From: Hydrogenimonas thermophila
GTDB lineage: Bacteria; Campylobacterota; Campylobacteria; Campylobacterales; Hydrogenimonadaceae
Reading direction: 5' to 3'
Assembly: GCF_900115615.1 (NCBI RefSeq)
Contig: NZ_FOXB01000001.1
Coordinates: 1-64,000 of the forward strand
Length of the DNA: 64,000 nucleotides
Part shown: piece after piece, positions 33,826 to 40,958 of the stretch
Position numbering within the stretch: the first letter of the stretch is position 1
Layout of the letters: every line of letters begins with the position of its first letter
The notes under the pieces: generated by a model
The model's input: only the letters and a program-made list of their open reading frames with translations
The model's database searches: none
What the model was told of the DNA's origin: nothing
Made by a program: the position numbers and the translations under genes

Positions 33826-34860
33826 ATGCTAAAAAAACTTCCAATAGGCATACAGACATTCAGTCATATAAGAGAAGAGAACTATATTTATGTAGATAAA
33901 ACAGAAGATGCTTTGGAAGTAATAGAGAATTATAAATATGCTTTTTTGTCTCGACCAAGAAGATTTGGTAAGAGCCTTTTTTTAGATACTCTAAGAAATA
34001 TTTTTGAAGGAAAAAGAGAGCTTTTTGAAGGGCTCTATATTTACGATAAATGGGATTGGAGCATAAAGTATCCTGTTATTAAGATCAGTTGGGATGGTAG
34101 AAATAGAAGTATAGAAGATTTAAAACTAAATACAGAAAAATTTATTAGAGATAATCAAGAAAAATTAGGCATTAAATGTGAAGCTCCATTGAGTCATCCT
34201 ACTTGCTTTGCAGAATTAATAGAAAAAGCTTGTAAAAAATATAACCAAAAAGTGGTAGTACTTATAGATGAGTACGATAAGCCAATCTTAGATGTCATAG
34301 AAGATAAAGAGCAAGCAAAAGAGCATAGAGAGTATATAAAAGGTCTATACTCAACATTAAAAGGGGTAGATGAGTACATACGCTTTGCATTCCTAACCGG
34401 TGTAAGTAAATTCTCTAAAGCAAGTATCTTTAGTGGTTTAAATAATTTAGAGGATATTTCACTAACTCCAAAGTTTGGCAATATCTGTGGTTATACTCAA
34501 AACGATCTTGAAACAACTTTTAAAGAGTATCTGCAAGATGCAAATATGCAAAAGATAAAAGAGTGGTACAATGGCTACAACTTTTTAAAAGATAATCTCT
34601 ATAATCCATTTGATATTTTACAGTTTATTAGAAATGATAAAGTATTTAAAAACTATTGGTTTAAAAGTGCAACTCCAACATTTCTAATCAAATTAATTGA
34701 GAAAAACAACTACTTTTTACCAAAACTTTCAAACTTGGTAGTTGGTGAAGAGTTGGTTGATAGTTTTGATATTGAAAATATAAGTTTAGAAACGTTGAGC
34801 GGGTCAGAGGTTTACTTTTTACTAAAAAGTATCAATTTAAATCGTACTTTACGATTATAA
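33826..34860 (+). pseudogene. Truncated AAA-ATPase-like / PD-(D/E)XK nuclease gene
   Basis: The first ~325 codons closely match the full-length gene at 39325: MLKKLPIGIQTFS, YIYVDKTEDALEVI, SRPRRFGKSLFLDTL (Walker A-like), VVVLIDEYDKPILDV (Walker B) and FLTGVSKFSKASIFSGLNNL. After SFDIENISLE the frame enters the array repeat at 34801 and ends with about 20 unrelated codons at 34860. The C-terminal nuclease domain (about 200 residues in the intact copy) is lost. The junction suggests a deletion that fused the interior of the gene to the repeat after its former stop. Confidence 0.85.
34801..34820 (+). repeat. Array repeat R2
   Basis: GGGTCAGAGGTTTACTTTTT, preceded by TTGAGC as in R7. Here it lies inside the truncated nuclease frame and marks the deletion junction. 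Confidence 0.85.
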
Positions 34861-34873
34861 TCTCTTATGTAAA

Positions 34874-34889
34874 GTTGGCTTTAGCCGAC
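34874..34889 (+). repeat. Short hairpin element
   Basis: GTTGGCTTTAGCCGAC forms a GTTGGC/GCCGAC hairpin (one G-T pair) in the intergenic DNA after R2. It is a REP-like palindrome of a different sequence from the 33.3 kb element. Confidence 0.55.
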
Positions 34890-34907
34890 AAGAGCATTTT
34901 ATTTTGA

Positions 34908-34913
34908 TATAAT
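34908..34913 (+). promoter_or_regulatory. Candidate -10 box for the AAA ATPase gene
   Basis: TATAAT preceded by TGA, an extended -10 type arrangement, 39 bases before the chosen ATG at 34952. Confidence 0.45.
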
Positions 34914-34951
34914 TTTTGAAAAACAAAATAGCAAGCTATCAAAGGGACAAA

Positions 34952-36016
34952 ATGCAAAACATACTTTTTAGAGAAGAAAGATTGATTGACAGAGAAGAAG
35001 AGAGAAGGTATATAAAAGATTGGTTTGAGAAGGTACCAAAAGAGATACTCTGGATCTATGGACCAAAGTCAACCGGTAAAACTACCATAATAGAGTACAT
35101 AGTAGAGAATGAACTCTTTGATGATTTTAAACTATTTAAGAGTGAAAAGTATAATGTTAAATATATAAACTTTAGACAAAAACTTTTTGGAAATTACGAC
35201 TCATTTATAAATTCTATGACATCAACTATAGATGCATCTTCATATAGCTTAACCGCTTCATTTAACTTGGGCTTTTTTAAGATAGAATCGAAGCTTTATG
35301 AAGATATAAAAGCAAAAAATGTAGATCTCTTTGATGTTCTTTTTGATGAGCTAAAACAGAGTGGTAAGAGAAATGTACTTATATTTGATGAGATTCAGAG
35401 TTTAGAGAATATCTATGTAGATAAAGAGAGAGAACTTCTGCACGAGTTTTTGAACTTTTGTGTAAGACTTACAAAAGAGACACACCTGTCTCACGTTGTA
35501 CTGCTAAGCTCAAATACAATCTTCATAAACAAGATCTACAACAATGCAAAACTTAAAGTTACAAGCAAATTTTACAAGATAGATCATCTAAGTTTCAATG
35601 TAGTAAAAGAGTGGTTGAGTGATGAAGGTTTCAGTAGTGATGATATAGATCTGATCTATGACTATCTTGGCGGAAGTATTGCTCATATTCAAAGATTGAT
35701 GAGAGAAAAAGAGTGGCAAAAAGAGAAGAGTTTAAAAGAGTTATTAGATGAGATGGTGCAGTTTGCCTGGAGTGAAGTAAATCTATTCTTAGAGTATAGT
35801 AAAAAGATAGACAGAGATGAGAAAAAGTATTTTTATGAAATAATTAAAGATATTTTGAATAAAGGTTACTATATTAAAACAAAAGATGATGATAAAATCA
35901 TATCTGTCATAGAAAAATTTTGTGAGATAGAGATACTCTTCTTTGAGCCGTCAAATAATAGGGTCTATGCCAACAGCAGAGTTTATGAAAAAGCATTTGA
36001 GAGGTTTATAAAATAA
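34952..36016 (+). CDS. AAA ATPase, archaeal-type ATPase_2 family
   Basis: The protein begins MQNILFREERLIDREEERRY and has Walker A YGPKSTGKTTIIEYI, Walker B NVLIFDEIQSLENI and a sensor-like VVLLSSNTIF, followed by a helical lid and a C-terminal winged-helix-like region. ATG 34952 is chosen because AAAGGGA precedes it; an upstream TTG at 34916 lacks a site. The 354-residue length is typical of STAND-like ATPases found as stand-alone accessory genes. An array repeat begins two bases after the stop. The function is unknown; defence or mobile-element association is likely. Confidence 0.78.
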   Translation: MQNILFREERLIDREEERRYIKDWFEKVPKEILWIYGPKSTGKTTIIEYIVENELFDDFKLFKSEKYNVKYINFRQKLFGNYDSFINSMTSTIDASSYSLTASFNLGFFKIESKLYEDIKAKNVDLFDVLFDELKQSGKRNVLIFDEIQSLENIYVDKERELLHEFLNFCVRLTKETHLSHVVLLSSNTIFINKIYNNAKLKVTSKFYKIDHLSFNVVKEWLSDEGFSSDDIDLIYDYLGGSIAHIQRLMREKEWQKEKSLKELLDEMVQFAWSEVNLFLEYSKKIDRDEKKYFYEIIKDILNKGYYIKTKDDDKIISVIEKFCEIEILFFEPSNNRVYANSRVYEKAFERFIK

Positions 36017-36018
36017 GT

Positions 36019-36037
36019 AGGTCAGAGCTTTACTTTT
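36019..36037 (+). repeat. Array repeat R3
   Basis: AGGTCAGAGCTTTACTTTT, a slightly shortened copy, two bases after the upstream AAA ATPase stop and 12 bases before the end of the convergent DUF4143 gene. Confidence 0.78.
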
Positions 36038-36049
36038 AACCAAAATAAT

Positions 36050-37231
36050 TTAATACAAAAATCCAAATAACCAAAGAGGGATTCTGTTTTTAAAACCTAT
36101 TTCAATATCATCTGCTACTATGAAGGAGTTTTGCAAATCTTTTATTTGGTTGAATCTTTTGTTTTTGCCACCTATCTCGAAAATGTATTTATCATCAACC
36201 AAAAAATCTCCTTTTTTTGGAATCTCTATCTTGTGTTGAAAAATCATAGACCTAAAGAATACCTCTCTGATGGTTCCAATGTTAGGTGTATCACAATAGG
36301 CATAATGCAGGTTTGTATTGTTAAAATATATCTTATCCGGTTTTGCAAAGATATTATCGCTTTTTGATTTTGGTCGAATAATTGTGATTATTTTTGCTTT
36401 ATGCAGATAATCTAAGTATCTGTATAGAGTTCTGTAATCTTTACCCATATTCATTTTACCTAAGAGTTCATTGATATTTGGGGTGTATGGAACACTCTCG
36501 CAAAGAATCAATAAAAGTTTTTTTAAGCTTTTGATGTTTTGATATTCGATATTAAAAATTGAGGGTATATCAACTTCTAATACGGTATTTATAGTCTCAT
36601 TTAGTTTTATTTGATAGTTTGAGTATTTGTCAAAATAAAATGGGTAGTATCCATACTGTAGATACTCTTGAAATACTTTTGGTGTGTAGTATTTGGATAG
36701 ATCGTAGGCGATATCTATGTGATGAGATAGGATATCCTCCAAGGAGTAAGTCTTTATTTGATTACCAGATTTCAACTCTAAAAACTCTCTAAAACTTAAG
36801 CCCTCTATCTCATAAATTACAACCCTTCGGCTCAAATCTGCCTTTGAATTATCAATCCTCAAAGCACTGCTACCGCTAAAGATAACTTCCAACTCTAAAA
36901 AATCATATATCTTTTTTAATTCAAGTTCAAAACCTACAAATTTGTGTATCTCGTCTATTATGAGCAGTTCTCCTCCTTCACTCTCGAAGCTTTTGGCTAT
37001 GTCAAACAAAGAGTCTATTTTGATAGCATCAGCACTTATGTATAATTTTTTAGACATAGGCAGAGGATTCTCTTTTAGGTATTGTAGTAAAAAAGTTGTT
37101 TTACCTGCTCCCCTTGCACCGATGATTCCTGTCAATCTGTCAAAATTAATTTTATAAAAAAAGTATCTTTTGTATTGAGTTTTTACTTTTTTGAGCAAAA
37201 GTTTTTGCAATTCTCGTATTTCATCAAGCAT
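36050..37231 (-). CDS. AAA_14/DUF4143 ATPase
   Basis: This 393-residue protein has Walker A GARGAGKTTFLLQYL, Walker B LLIIDEIHKFVGFE, sensor SGSSALRI and ADLSRRVVIYEIEGLSFREFL, then a DUF4143 C-terminal domain (NELLGKMNMGKDYRTLYRYLDYL winged helix and a final nuclease-like fold with FLVDDKYIFEIGGKN). It is the only gene of the array read on the minus strand, although the flanking repeats R3 and R4 keep the common orientation. Its upstream region carries TTGATAT palindromes that look like operators. Confidence 0.82.
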   Translation of the reverse strand: MLDEIRELQKLLLKKVKTQYKRYFFYKINFDRLTGIIGARGAGKTTFLLQYLKENPLPMSKKLYISADAIKIDSLFDIAKSFESEGGELLIIDEIHKFVGFELELKKIYDFLELEVIFSGSSALRIDNSKADLSRRVVIYEIEGLSFREFLELKSGNQIKTYSLEDILSHHIDIAYDLSKYYTPKVFQEYLQYGYYPFYFDKYSNYQIKLNETINTVLEVDIPSIFNIEYQNIKSLKKLLLILCESVPYTPNINELLGKMNMGKDYRTLYRYLDYLHKAKIITIIRPKSKSDNIFAKPDKIYFNNTNLHYAYCDTPNIGTIREVFFRSMIFQHKIEIPKKGDFLVDDKYIFEIGGKNKRFNQIKDLQNSFIVADDIEIGFKNRIPLWLFGFLY

Positions 37232-37246
37232 AATATTCCCTATAAA

Positions 37247-37296
37247 TTTGATATATATATCAAAAAAAGCATATCATAATTTGATATACATATCAA
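37247..37296. promoter_or_regulatory. Operator-like palindrome cluster upstream of the DUF4143 gene
   Basis: TTTGATATATATATCAAA (37247-37264) is a perfect 18-bp palindrome starting 16 bases before the DUF4143 start codon. TTGATATACATATCAA (37281-37296) is a near-perfect second copy, and ATATCAT at 37271 adds a fifth half-site. This arrangement is typical of a dimeric repressor site, possibly autoregulation through the winged helix of the encoded protein. Confidence 0.55.
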
Positions 37297-37308
37297 TAAA
37301 ATAAAGCA

Positions 37309-37328
37309 GGGTCAGAGCTTTACTTTTT
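37309..37328 (+). repeat. Array repeat R4
   Basis: GGGTCAGAGCTTTACTTTTT between the DUF4143 upstream region and the broken coiled-coil gene. Confidence 0.85.
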
Positions 37329-37336
37329 TAGAAATT

Positions 37337-37485
37337 TGCTTTATTAACACCCTTTTGTTAAAATAGTTTATAAATCAAAAATTTGGAGAGCTTTTTGAAG
37401 ATTTGGTAAAAAGTGTAGGTAAAGAGAGTGCAGAGAAGTTTATAAACGCTATAGAGAAATTTTTAGAGGTAATTCAAAAAGAGAG
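37337..37485 (+). pseudogene. Start-less, interrupted copy of the coiled-coil gene
   Basis: Bases 37337-37386 repeat the leader of the gene at 33428, then the coding match resumes at GAGCTTTTTGAAGATTTGG (37387 on), encoding LVKSVGKESAEKFINAIEKF. The 25 or so bases carrying the start codon are missing; the deletion lies between two GAGA motifs present in the intact copy. Homology ends where the palindromic element (copy B) begins at 37486. Confidence 0.8.
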
Positions 37486-37582
37486 TCACGGTAATTCAAA
37501 ATTAAGCATAAATTGTGCGACTGAAGTCGCATCCCCGATTGGGGTCGGGACTTTCTCACAGAGAGTGCAAGCACAAGAGTCC
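37486..37582 (-). repeat. Palindromic (REP/BIME-like) element, copy B
   Basis: Inverted copy of the element at 33263-33363, with GCGACT-GA-AGTCGC, CCCC-GATT-GGGG and GGGACT...AGTCC stems. Several paired changes relative to copy A keep pairing in the second stem (CCCC/GGGG). It interrupts the coiled-coil pseudogene. Confidence 0.82.
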
Positions 37583-37663
37583 AACAAAAATGTTGTAGTT
37601 TGATTTAAGATAGGTATATTGTAGTTCTATATTACAATAGTTAAAACAGATAAAGGAGTAACA

Positions 37664-37888
37664 ATGTATGCGGTGGAATTTGAAGCCAATATTAGAAATG
37701 GGGTGGTTGAAATACCTCAAGATGTGAAAGATTTAGGGGATATTCGGAAAGCTAAATTTATAATGATGTTTGAAAAAGAAGCAAAAAAGAAAGCGGTAAG
37801 AAAAGAAGAAAAGAAAGAAAAAATGAGTGCTATTTCTATTGATACCATAGGTTTTAAATTTAATAGAGAAGAAGCTCATGAGAGATAA
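37664..37888 (+). CDS. Antitoxin-like protein of a PIN (VapBC-like) module
   Basis: This 74-residue protein starts MYAVEFEANIRNGVVEIPQD, a short beta-rich N-terminus like AbrB or DUF2281-type antitoxins, followed by a lysine-rich linker and a C-terminal SIDTIGFKFNREEAHER that would wrap the toxin. AAAGGAG is a strong ribosome binding site. It overlaps the PIN-domain gene by 11 bases. The antitoxin frame is intact while the toxin frame is broken. Confidence 0.72.
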   Translation: MYAVEFEANIRNGVVEIPQDVKDLGDIRKAKFIMMFEKEAKKKAVRKEEKKEKMSAISIDTIGFKFNREEAHER

Positions 37889-38292
37889 AGCTTTTTTAGA
37901 TTCAAATATTATATTGTACTCCTATTCAAGAACAGAATATGATAAAAATAAAATTGCTAATGAGCTTATATTTTCAATTGAATATACCTTGATATCTACT
38001 CAAGTTATCAATGAGATTACAAATATTTTATATAAAAAGTTTAAAATAGATACTGAAAGTATAAAAAATGTGATATTGGAGATTGGTAAATAATCTTGAG
38101 ATTGTTAGTTTTTCTTTAGATACACAGATTAAGGCTATAGATATTAAAGAAAAATATAAACTTCAATATTATGACTCTTTAATTTTAGCGACTGCATTAG
38201 AAAATGGTTGCAATATTCTTTATAGTGAAGACATGCAACACAATCAAATCATAGAAAATCAACTCAAAATCATAAATCCTTTTATATGTTAA
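37878..38292 (+). pseudogene. PIN-domain toxin gene broken by a one-base frameshift
   Basis: Frame one encodes KAFLDSNIILYSYSRTEYDK and VINEITNILYKK, the first half of a PIN RNase with the conserved Asp and Glu, then reaches a stop at 38091-38093. A second frame, overlapping from 38083, encodes NNLEIVSFSLDTQIKAIDI, YYDSLILATALENG and ILYSEDMQH, the second half with the remaining acidic residues. Removing one G at 38085-38086 would restore a single ~138-residue PIN protein. A recent inactivating mutation or a sequencing error are both possible. Confidence 0.82.
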
Positions 38293-38294
38293 AT

Positions 38295-38315
38295 AGGTTA
38301 GAGCTTTAAGTTTTT
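38295..38315 (+). repeat. Degenerate array repeat R5
   Basis: AGGTTAGAGCTTTAAGTTTTT, two bases after the PIN frame stop. It differs from consensus at three positions but keeps location and orientation. Confidence 0.65.
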
Positions 38316-38325
38316 CATCTTTTGT

Positions 38326-38331
38326 TATAAT
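38326..38331 (+). promoter_or_regulatory. Candidate -10 box, paralogous to that at 39288
   Basis: TATAAT within CTTTTGTTATAATATTCT, the same sequence that precedes the full nuclease gene. Here it stands in front of a nuclease fragment and the MNT/HEPN pair, for which it may now serve as promoter. Confidence 0.45.
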
Positions 38332-38336
38332 ATTCT

Positions 38337-38438
38337 CAAAAGATAAAAGAGTGGTACAATGGCTATAACTTTTTAAAAGATGATGTCTATAACTCTTTTG
38401 ATATGGAAAATAAAAGTAAAGTTTTTAATATGGTTTAA
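38337..38438 (+). pseudogene. Internal fragment of the ATPase/nuclease gene
   Basis: The frame encodes QKIKEWYNGYNFLKDDVYN and SFDMENKSKVF before a stop, matching a middle segment of the genes at 33826 and 39325. It directly follows the duplicated promoter, so about 700 bases between promoter and this segment have been deleted, probably at the shared AAAAGATAAA motif. Confidence 0.8.
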
Positions 38439-38450
38439 AAGGTGGTTTGA

Positions 38451-38741
38451 ATGAGATTAACACAACATGAGATTAGATCAATAAAAAAAGCTTTTGAAGA
38501 AGTATTTGAAGGTGGTAAAATTTATCTTTTTGGGTCTCGTGTAGATGATACAAAAAGGGGTGGGGATATAGATTTATATTTAGTTCCATCTAAAAAATTT
38601 GATGATGAGAGAGAACGAAAAATAAAATTTCTTATAAAACTTGATGAATATATTGGTGAACAAAAAATTGATGTAATTTTAGCAAAAGATAAAAATAGAC
38701 TAATAGAGCAAGAAGCATTAAGATATGGAGTAGAATTATGA
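38451..38741 (+). CDS. mntA: MNT-type nucleotidyltransferase (MntA-like antitoxin)
   Basis: This 96-residue minimal nucleotidyltransferase has GSRVDDTKRGGDIDLYL: the G-S motif at about residue 28 and the D39-x-D41 metal pair. In MNT-HEPN modules this protein neutralises the HEPN RNase by adding nucleotides to it. It overlaps the HEPN gene by four bases (ATGA). Confidence 0.85.
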   Translation: MRLTQHEIRSIKKAFEEVFEGGKIYLFGSRVDDTKRGGDIDLYLVPSKKFDDERERKIKFLIKLDEYIGEQKIDVILAKDKNRLIEQEALRYGVEL

Positions 38742-39232
38742 GAAATATAAAGCAAACTTTTATAGAAAAGTTACATGAGTGTAATCAGCATAAAAAAAGA
38801 TTATTAAAAGCAAAGAGCTATTTGAAAGATATAATGCCATTAGATATAGATAGATATAATACTCTTAATGAAGTACAAATGAGCTTTATAGATCAGATGA
38901 TCTTTAGATTTTCAAAGCTTCAAGATACAATGGGGGAGAAAATATTTCCTAATATTTTAGAACTGCTTGGAGAAGATATTAAAAAACTAACTTTTATAGA
39001 TAGATTAAATCGTCTTGAGGAGCTTGAACTTTTGTATAAAGATGAGTGGATGAGTTTAAGAAAAGATAGAAATGAGATAGCTCATGAATATAGTTTTAAT
39101 CAAGATGAAGTAGTAGATGGTATAAATTTAATTTTTGACAGAACAGATGATTTATTAAAAATTTATCAAGATATATATAGGTATTGTTTTGAAAAATTTG
39201 AATTTGTAAAAGAATCTAAGATATTGGAGTAA
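38738..39232 (+). CDS. hepT: HEPN-domain RNase toxin
   Basis: This 164-residue all-helical protein carries the HEPN catalytic R-x4-H motif as RNEIAH (about residues 111-116). It pairs with the MNT gene immediately upstream, the standard MntA/HepT toxin-antitoxin layout. Array repeat R6 begins three bases after its stop. Confidence 0.83.
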   Translation: MRNIKQTFIEKLHECNQHKKRLLKAKSYLKDIMPLDIDRYNTLNEVQMSFIDQMIFRFSKLQDTMGEKIFPNILELLGEDIKKLTFIDRLNRLEELELLYKDEWMSLRKDRNEIAHEYSFNQDEVVDGINLIFDRTDDLLKIYQDIYRYCFEKFEFVKESKILE

Positions 39233-39235
39233 AGC

Positions 39236-39255
39236 GGGTCAGAGGTTTACTTTTT
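39236..39255 (+). repeat. Array repeat R6
   Basis: GGGTCAGAGGTTTACTTTTT, three bases after the HEPN stop, with the extended context AGC before GGG as in R2, R7 and R8. Confidence 0.85.
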
Positions 39256-39287
39256 CAGGTTGGTGTTTTAAGTTTTTTATCTTTTGT

Positions 39288-39293
39288 TATAAT
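39288..39293 (+). promoter_or_regulatory. Candidate -10 box for the ATPase/nuclease gene
   Basis: TATAAT 31 bases before the ATG, followed by the GAGCAGGAAA ribosome binding region. The same promoter block occurs at 38326. Confidence 0.5.
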
Positions 39294-39324
39294 ATTCTTA
39301 AAAGATAAAGAGCAGGAAAAGCAA

Positions 39325-40911
39325 ATGCTAAAAAAACTTCCAATAGGCATACAGACATTTAGTAAAATAAGAGAAGAAAACTATATTTATGTAGATAAAA
39401 CAAAAGAGGCTTTGGAAGTAATAGAAAATTATACCTATGCTTTTTTGTCTCGTCCCAGAAGATTTGGTAAAAGCCTTTTTTTAGATACTTTAAGAAATAT
39501 TTTTGAAGGAAAAAGAGAGCTTTTTGAAGGGCTTTATATTTACGATAAATGGGATTGGAGCATAAAGTACCCTGTCATTAAAATTGATTGGAGAGGTGAC
39601 TTTCAAACATTAGATAGCTTAAAAAGCGTAGCAACAAGAATATTTAACCAGAATAAAGAGAGATTGAAAGTTAACTGCAAAGATATAGACAATTCAGTAA
39701 TGTGTTTTGATGAGTTAATCCAACAAACCTATGAAAAATATAATCAAAAAGTAGTTATCTTAATAGATGAGTACGATAAACCGATTCTTGATGTCATTGA
39801 AAATAGAGAGCAAGCAAAGATAAATAGAGAGTTTATAAAAGCCCTTTACACTATTATAAAATCAAATGATGAATACATTCGCTTTGCATTCTTAACAGGT
39901 GTAAGTAAATTTTCTAAAGCAAGCATATTTAGCGGTTTAAACAATTTAGAAGATATTTCACTAACTCCAAAATTTGGAAATATCTGTGGCTACACTCAAA
40001 AAGACCTTGAAACAACCTTTAAAGAGTATCTGCTTGGTACTAACCTTCAAAAAGTTAAAGAGTGGTACAATGGTTATAACTTTTTAAAAGATGATGTATA
40101 TAATCCTTTTGATATATTGAAGTTTATAAAGAATGATTTAGTATTTGATAACTACTGGTTTAGTAGTGGAACTCCAACATTTCTAATTAAACTCATAGAA
40201 AAGAATAACTACTTTTTACCAAAACTTTCAAACTTGGTAGTTGGCAAAGAGCTAGTTGACAGCTTCGACATTGAAAATATAAGTTTAGAAGTCATCCTTT
40301 ATCAGTCTGGGTATTTAACAATTGATGAGAAGATAGTAGAAGAGTTTGGCTTTAATACAATCATAAAATATAAGTTAAAACTGCCAAACCTTGAAGTAAA
40401 AGCTTCACTAAATAACTATATATTAGAACATCTTTTAAACCAAACAAATGGAGAAAAACTACAAAACCAGACAAATCTATATAAGGCATTGGCAAATGCA
40501 AAACTAGATGACTTTAAAAATACTCTAATCTCCATCTTTGCATCAATCCCATACAACAACTACTCAAACAACTACATTCAAAACTATGAAGGCTTTTATG
40601 CTAGCTTAGTATATGTTTACCTTCAATCTCTAGGAATAAAAATAATAGGAGAAGATGTAACAAACCAAGGAAGAATAGACTTAACTCTTTTCATAGAAGA
40701 TAAGATTTATATTATAGAGTTTAAAGTAGTTGATAGTGATGGTAAAGAAAAAAACAGTGCATTAGCACAAATTAAAGAGAAAAACTACCACCGAAAATAC
40801 CTTAACTCTAAACTTCTAACTTCGAACTCAAAACTCTACCTTTTAGGCATAGAATTTAGCAAAGAGGAAAAAAATATTGTTGGTTTTGAGTGGGAGAGCA
40901 TCAATAATTGA
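39325..40911 (+). CDS. AAA-ATPase-like protein with PD-(D/E)XK nuclease domain
   Basis: This intact 528-residue protein has an N-terminal AAA-ATPase-like domain (YIYVDKTKEALEVI, SRPRRFGKSLFLDTL, VVILIDEYDKPILDV, FLTGVSKFSKASIF) and a C-terminal PD-(D/E)XK nuclease-like domain (GRIDLTLFIEDKIYIIEFKV with Asp about 452, Glu about 465, Lys about 467). This family is widespread, often multicopy, and of unknown function. Two decayed relatives lie at 33.8 and 38.3 kb. Residues of about 494-505 (NSKLLTSNSKLY) come from a heptanucleotide tract. R6 and R7 flank the gene. Confidence 0.88.
   Translation: MLKKLPIGIQTFSKIREENYIYVDKTKEALEVIENYTYAFLSRPRRFGKSLFLDTLRNIFEGKRELFEGLYIYDKWDWSIKYPVIKIDWRGDFQTLDSLKSVATRIFNQNKERLKVNCKDIDNSVMCFDELIQQTYEKYNQKVVILIDEYDKPILDVIENREQAKINREFIKALYTIIKSNDEYIRFAFLTGVSKFSKASIFSGLNNLEDISLTPKFGNICGYTQKDLETTFKEYLLGTNLQKVKEWYNGYNFLKDDVYNPFDILKFIKNDLVFDNYWFSSGTPTFLIKLIEKNNYFLPKLSNLVVGKELVDSFDIENISLEVILYQSGYLTIDEKIVEEFGFNTIIKYKLKLPNLEVKASLNNYILEHLLNQTNGEKLQNQTNLYKALANAKLDDFKNTLISIFASIPYNNYSNNYIQNYEGFYASLVYVYLQSLGIKIIGEDVTNQGRIDLTLFIEDKIYIIEFKVVDSDGKEKNSALAQIKEKNYHRKYLNSKLLTSNSKLYLLGIEFSKEEKNIVGFEWESINN
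40804..40838 (+). repeat. In-frame heptanucleotide repeat tract H6 (in the nuclease gene)
   Basis: Five units: AACTCTA, AACTTCT, AACTTCG, AACTCAA, AACTCTA. One G only. It lies just before the last conserved strand (LLGIEFSKEEKNI). Confidence 0.82.
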
Positions 40912-40913
40912 GC

Positions 40914-40933
40914 GGGTCAGAGGTTTACTTTTT
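40914..40933 (+). repeat. Array repeat R7
   Basis: GGGTCAGAGGTTTACTTTTT, two bases after the nuclease stop; the stop codon itself is part of the shared TTGAGC context also seen at R2. Confidence 0.85.
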
Positions 40934-40958
40934 TGATAAATAAAAATAAAGATTACTT

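Noticed and set aside
36131-36367. 78-codon plus-strand frame within the DUF4143 gene
   Set aside because: It lies opposite conserved DUF4143 coding sequence and has no ribosome binding site.
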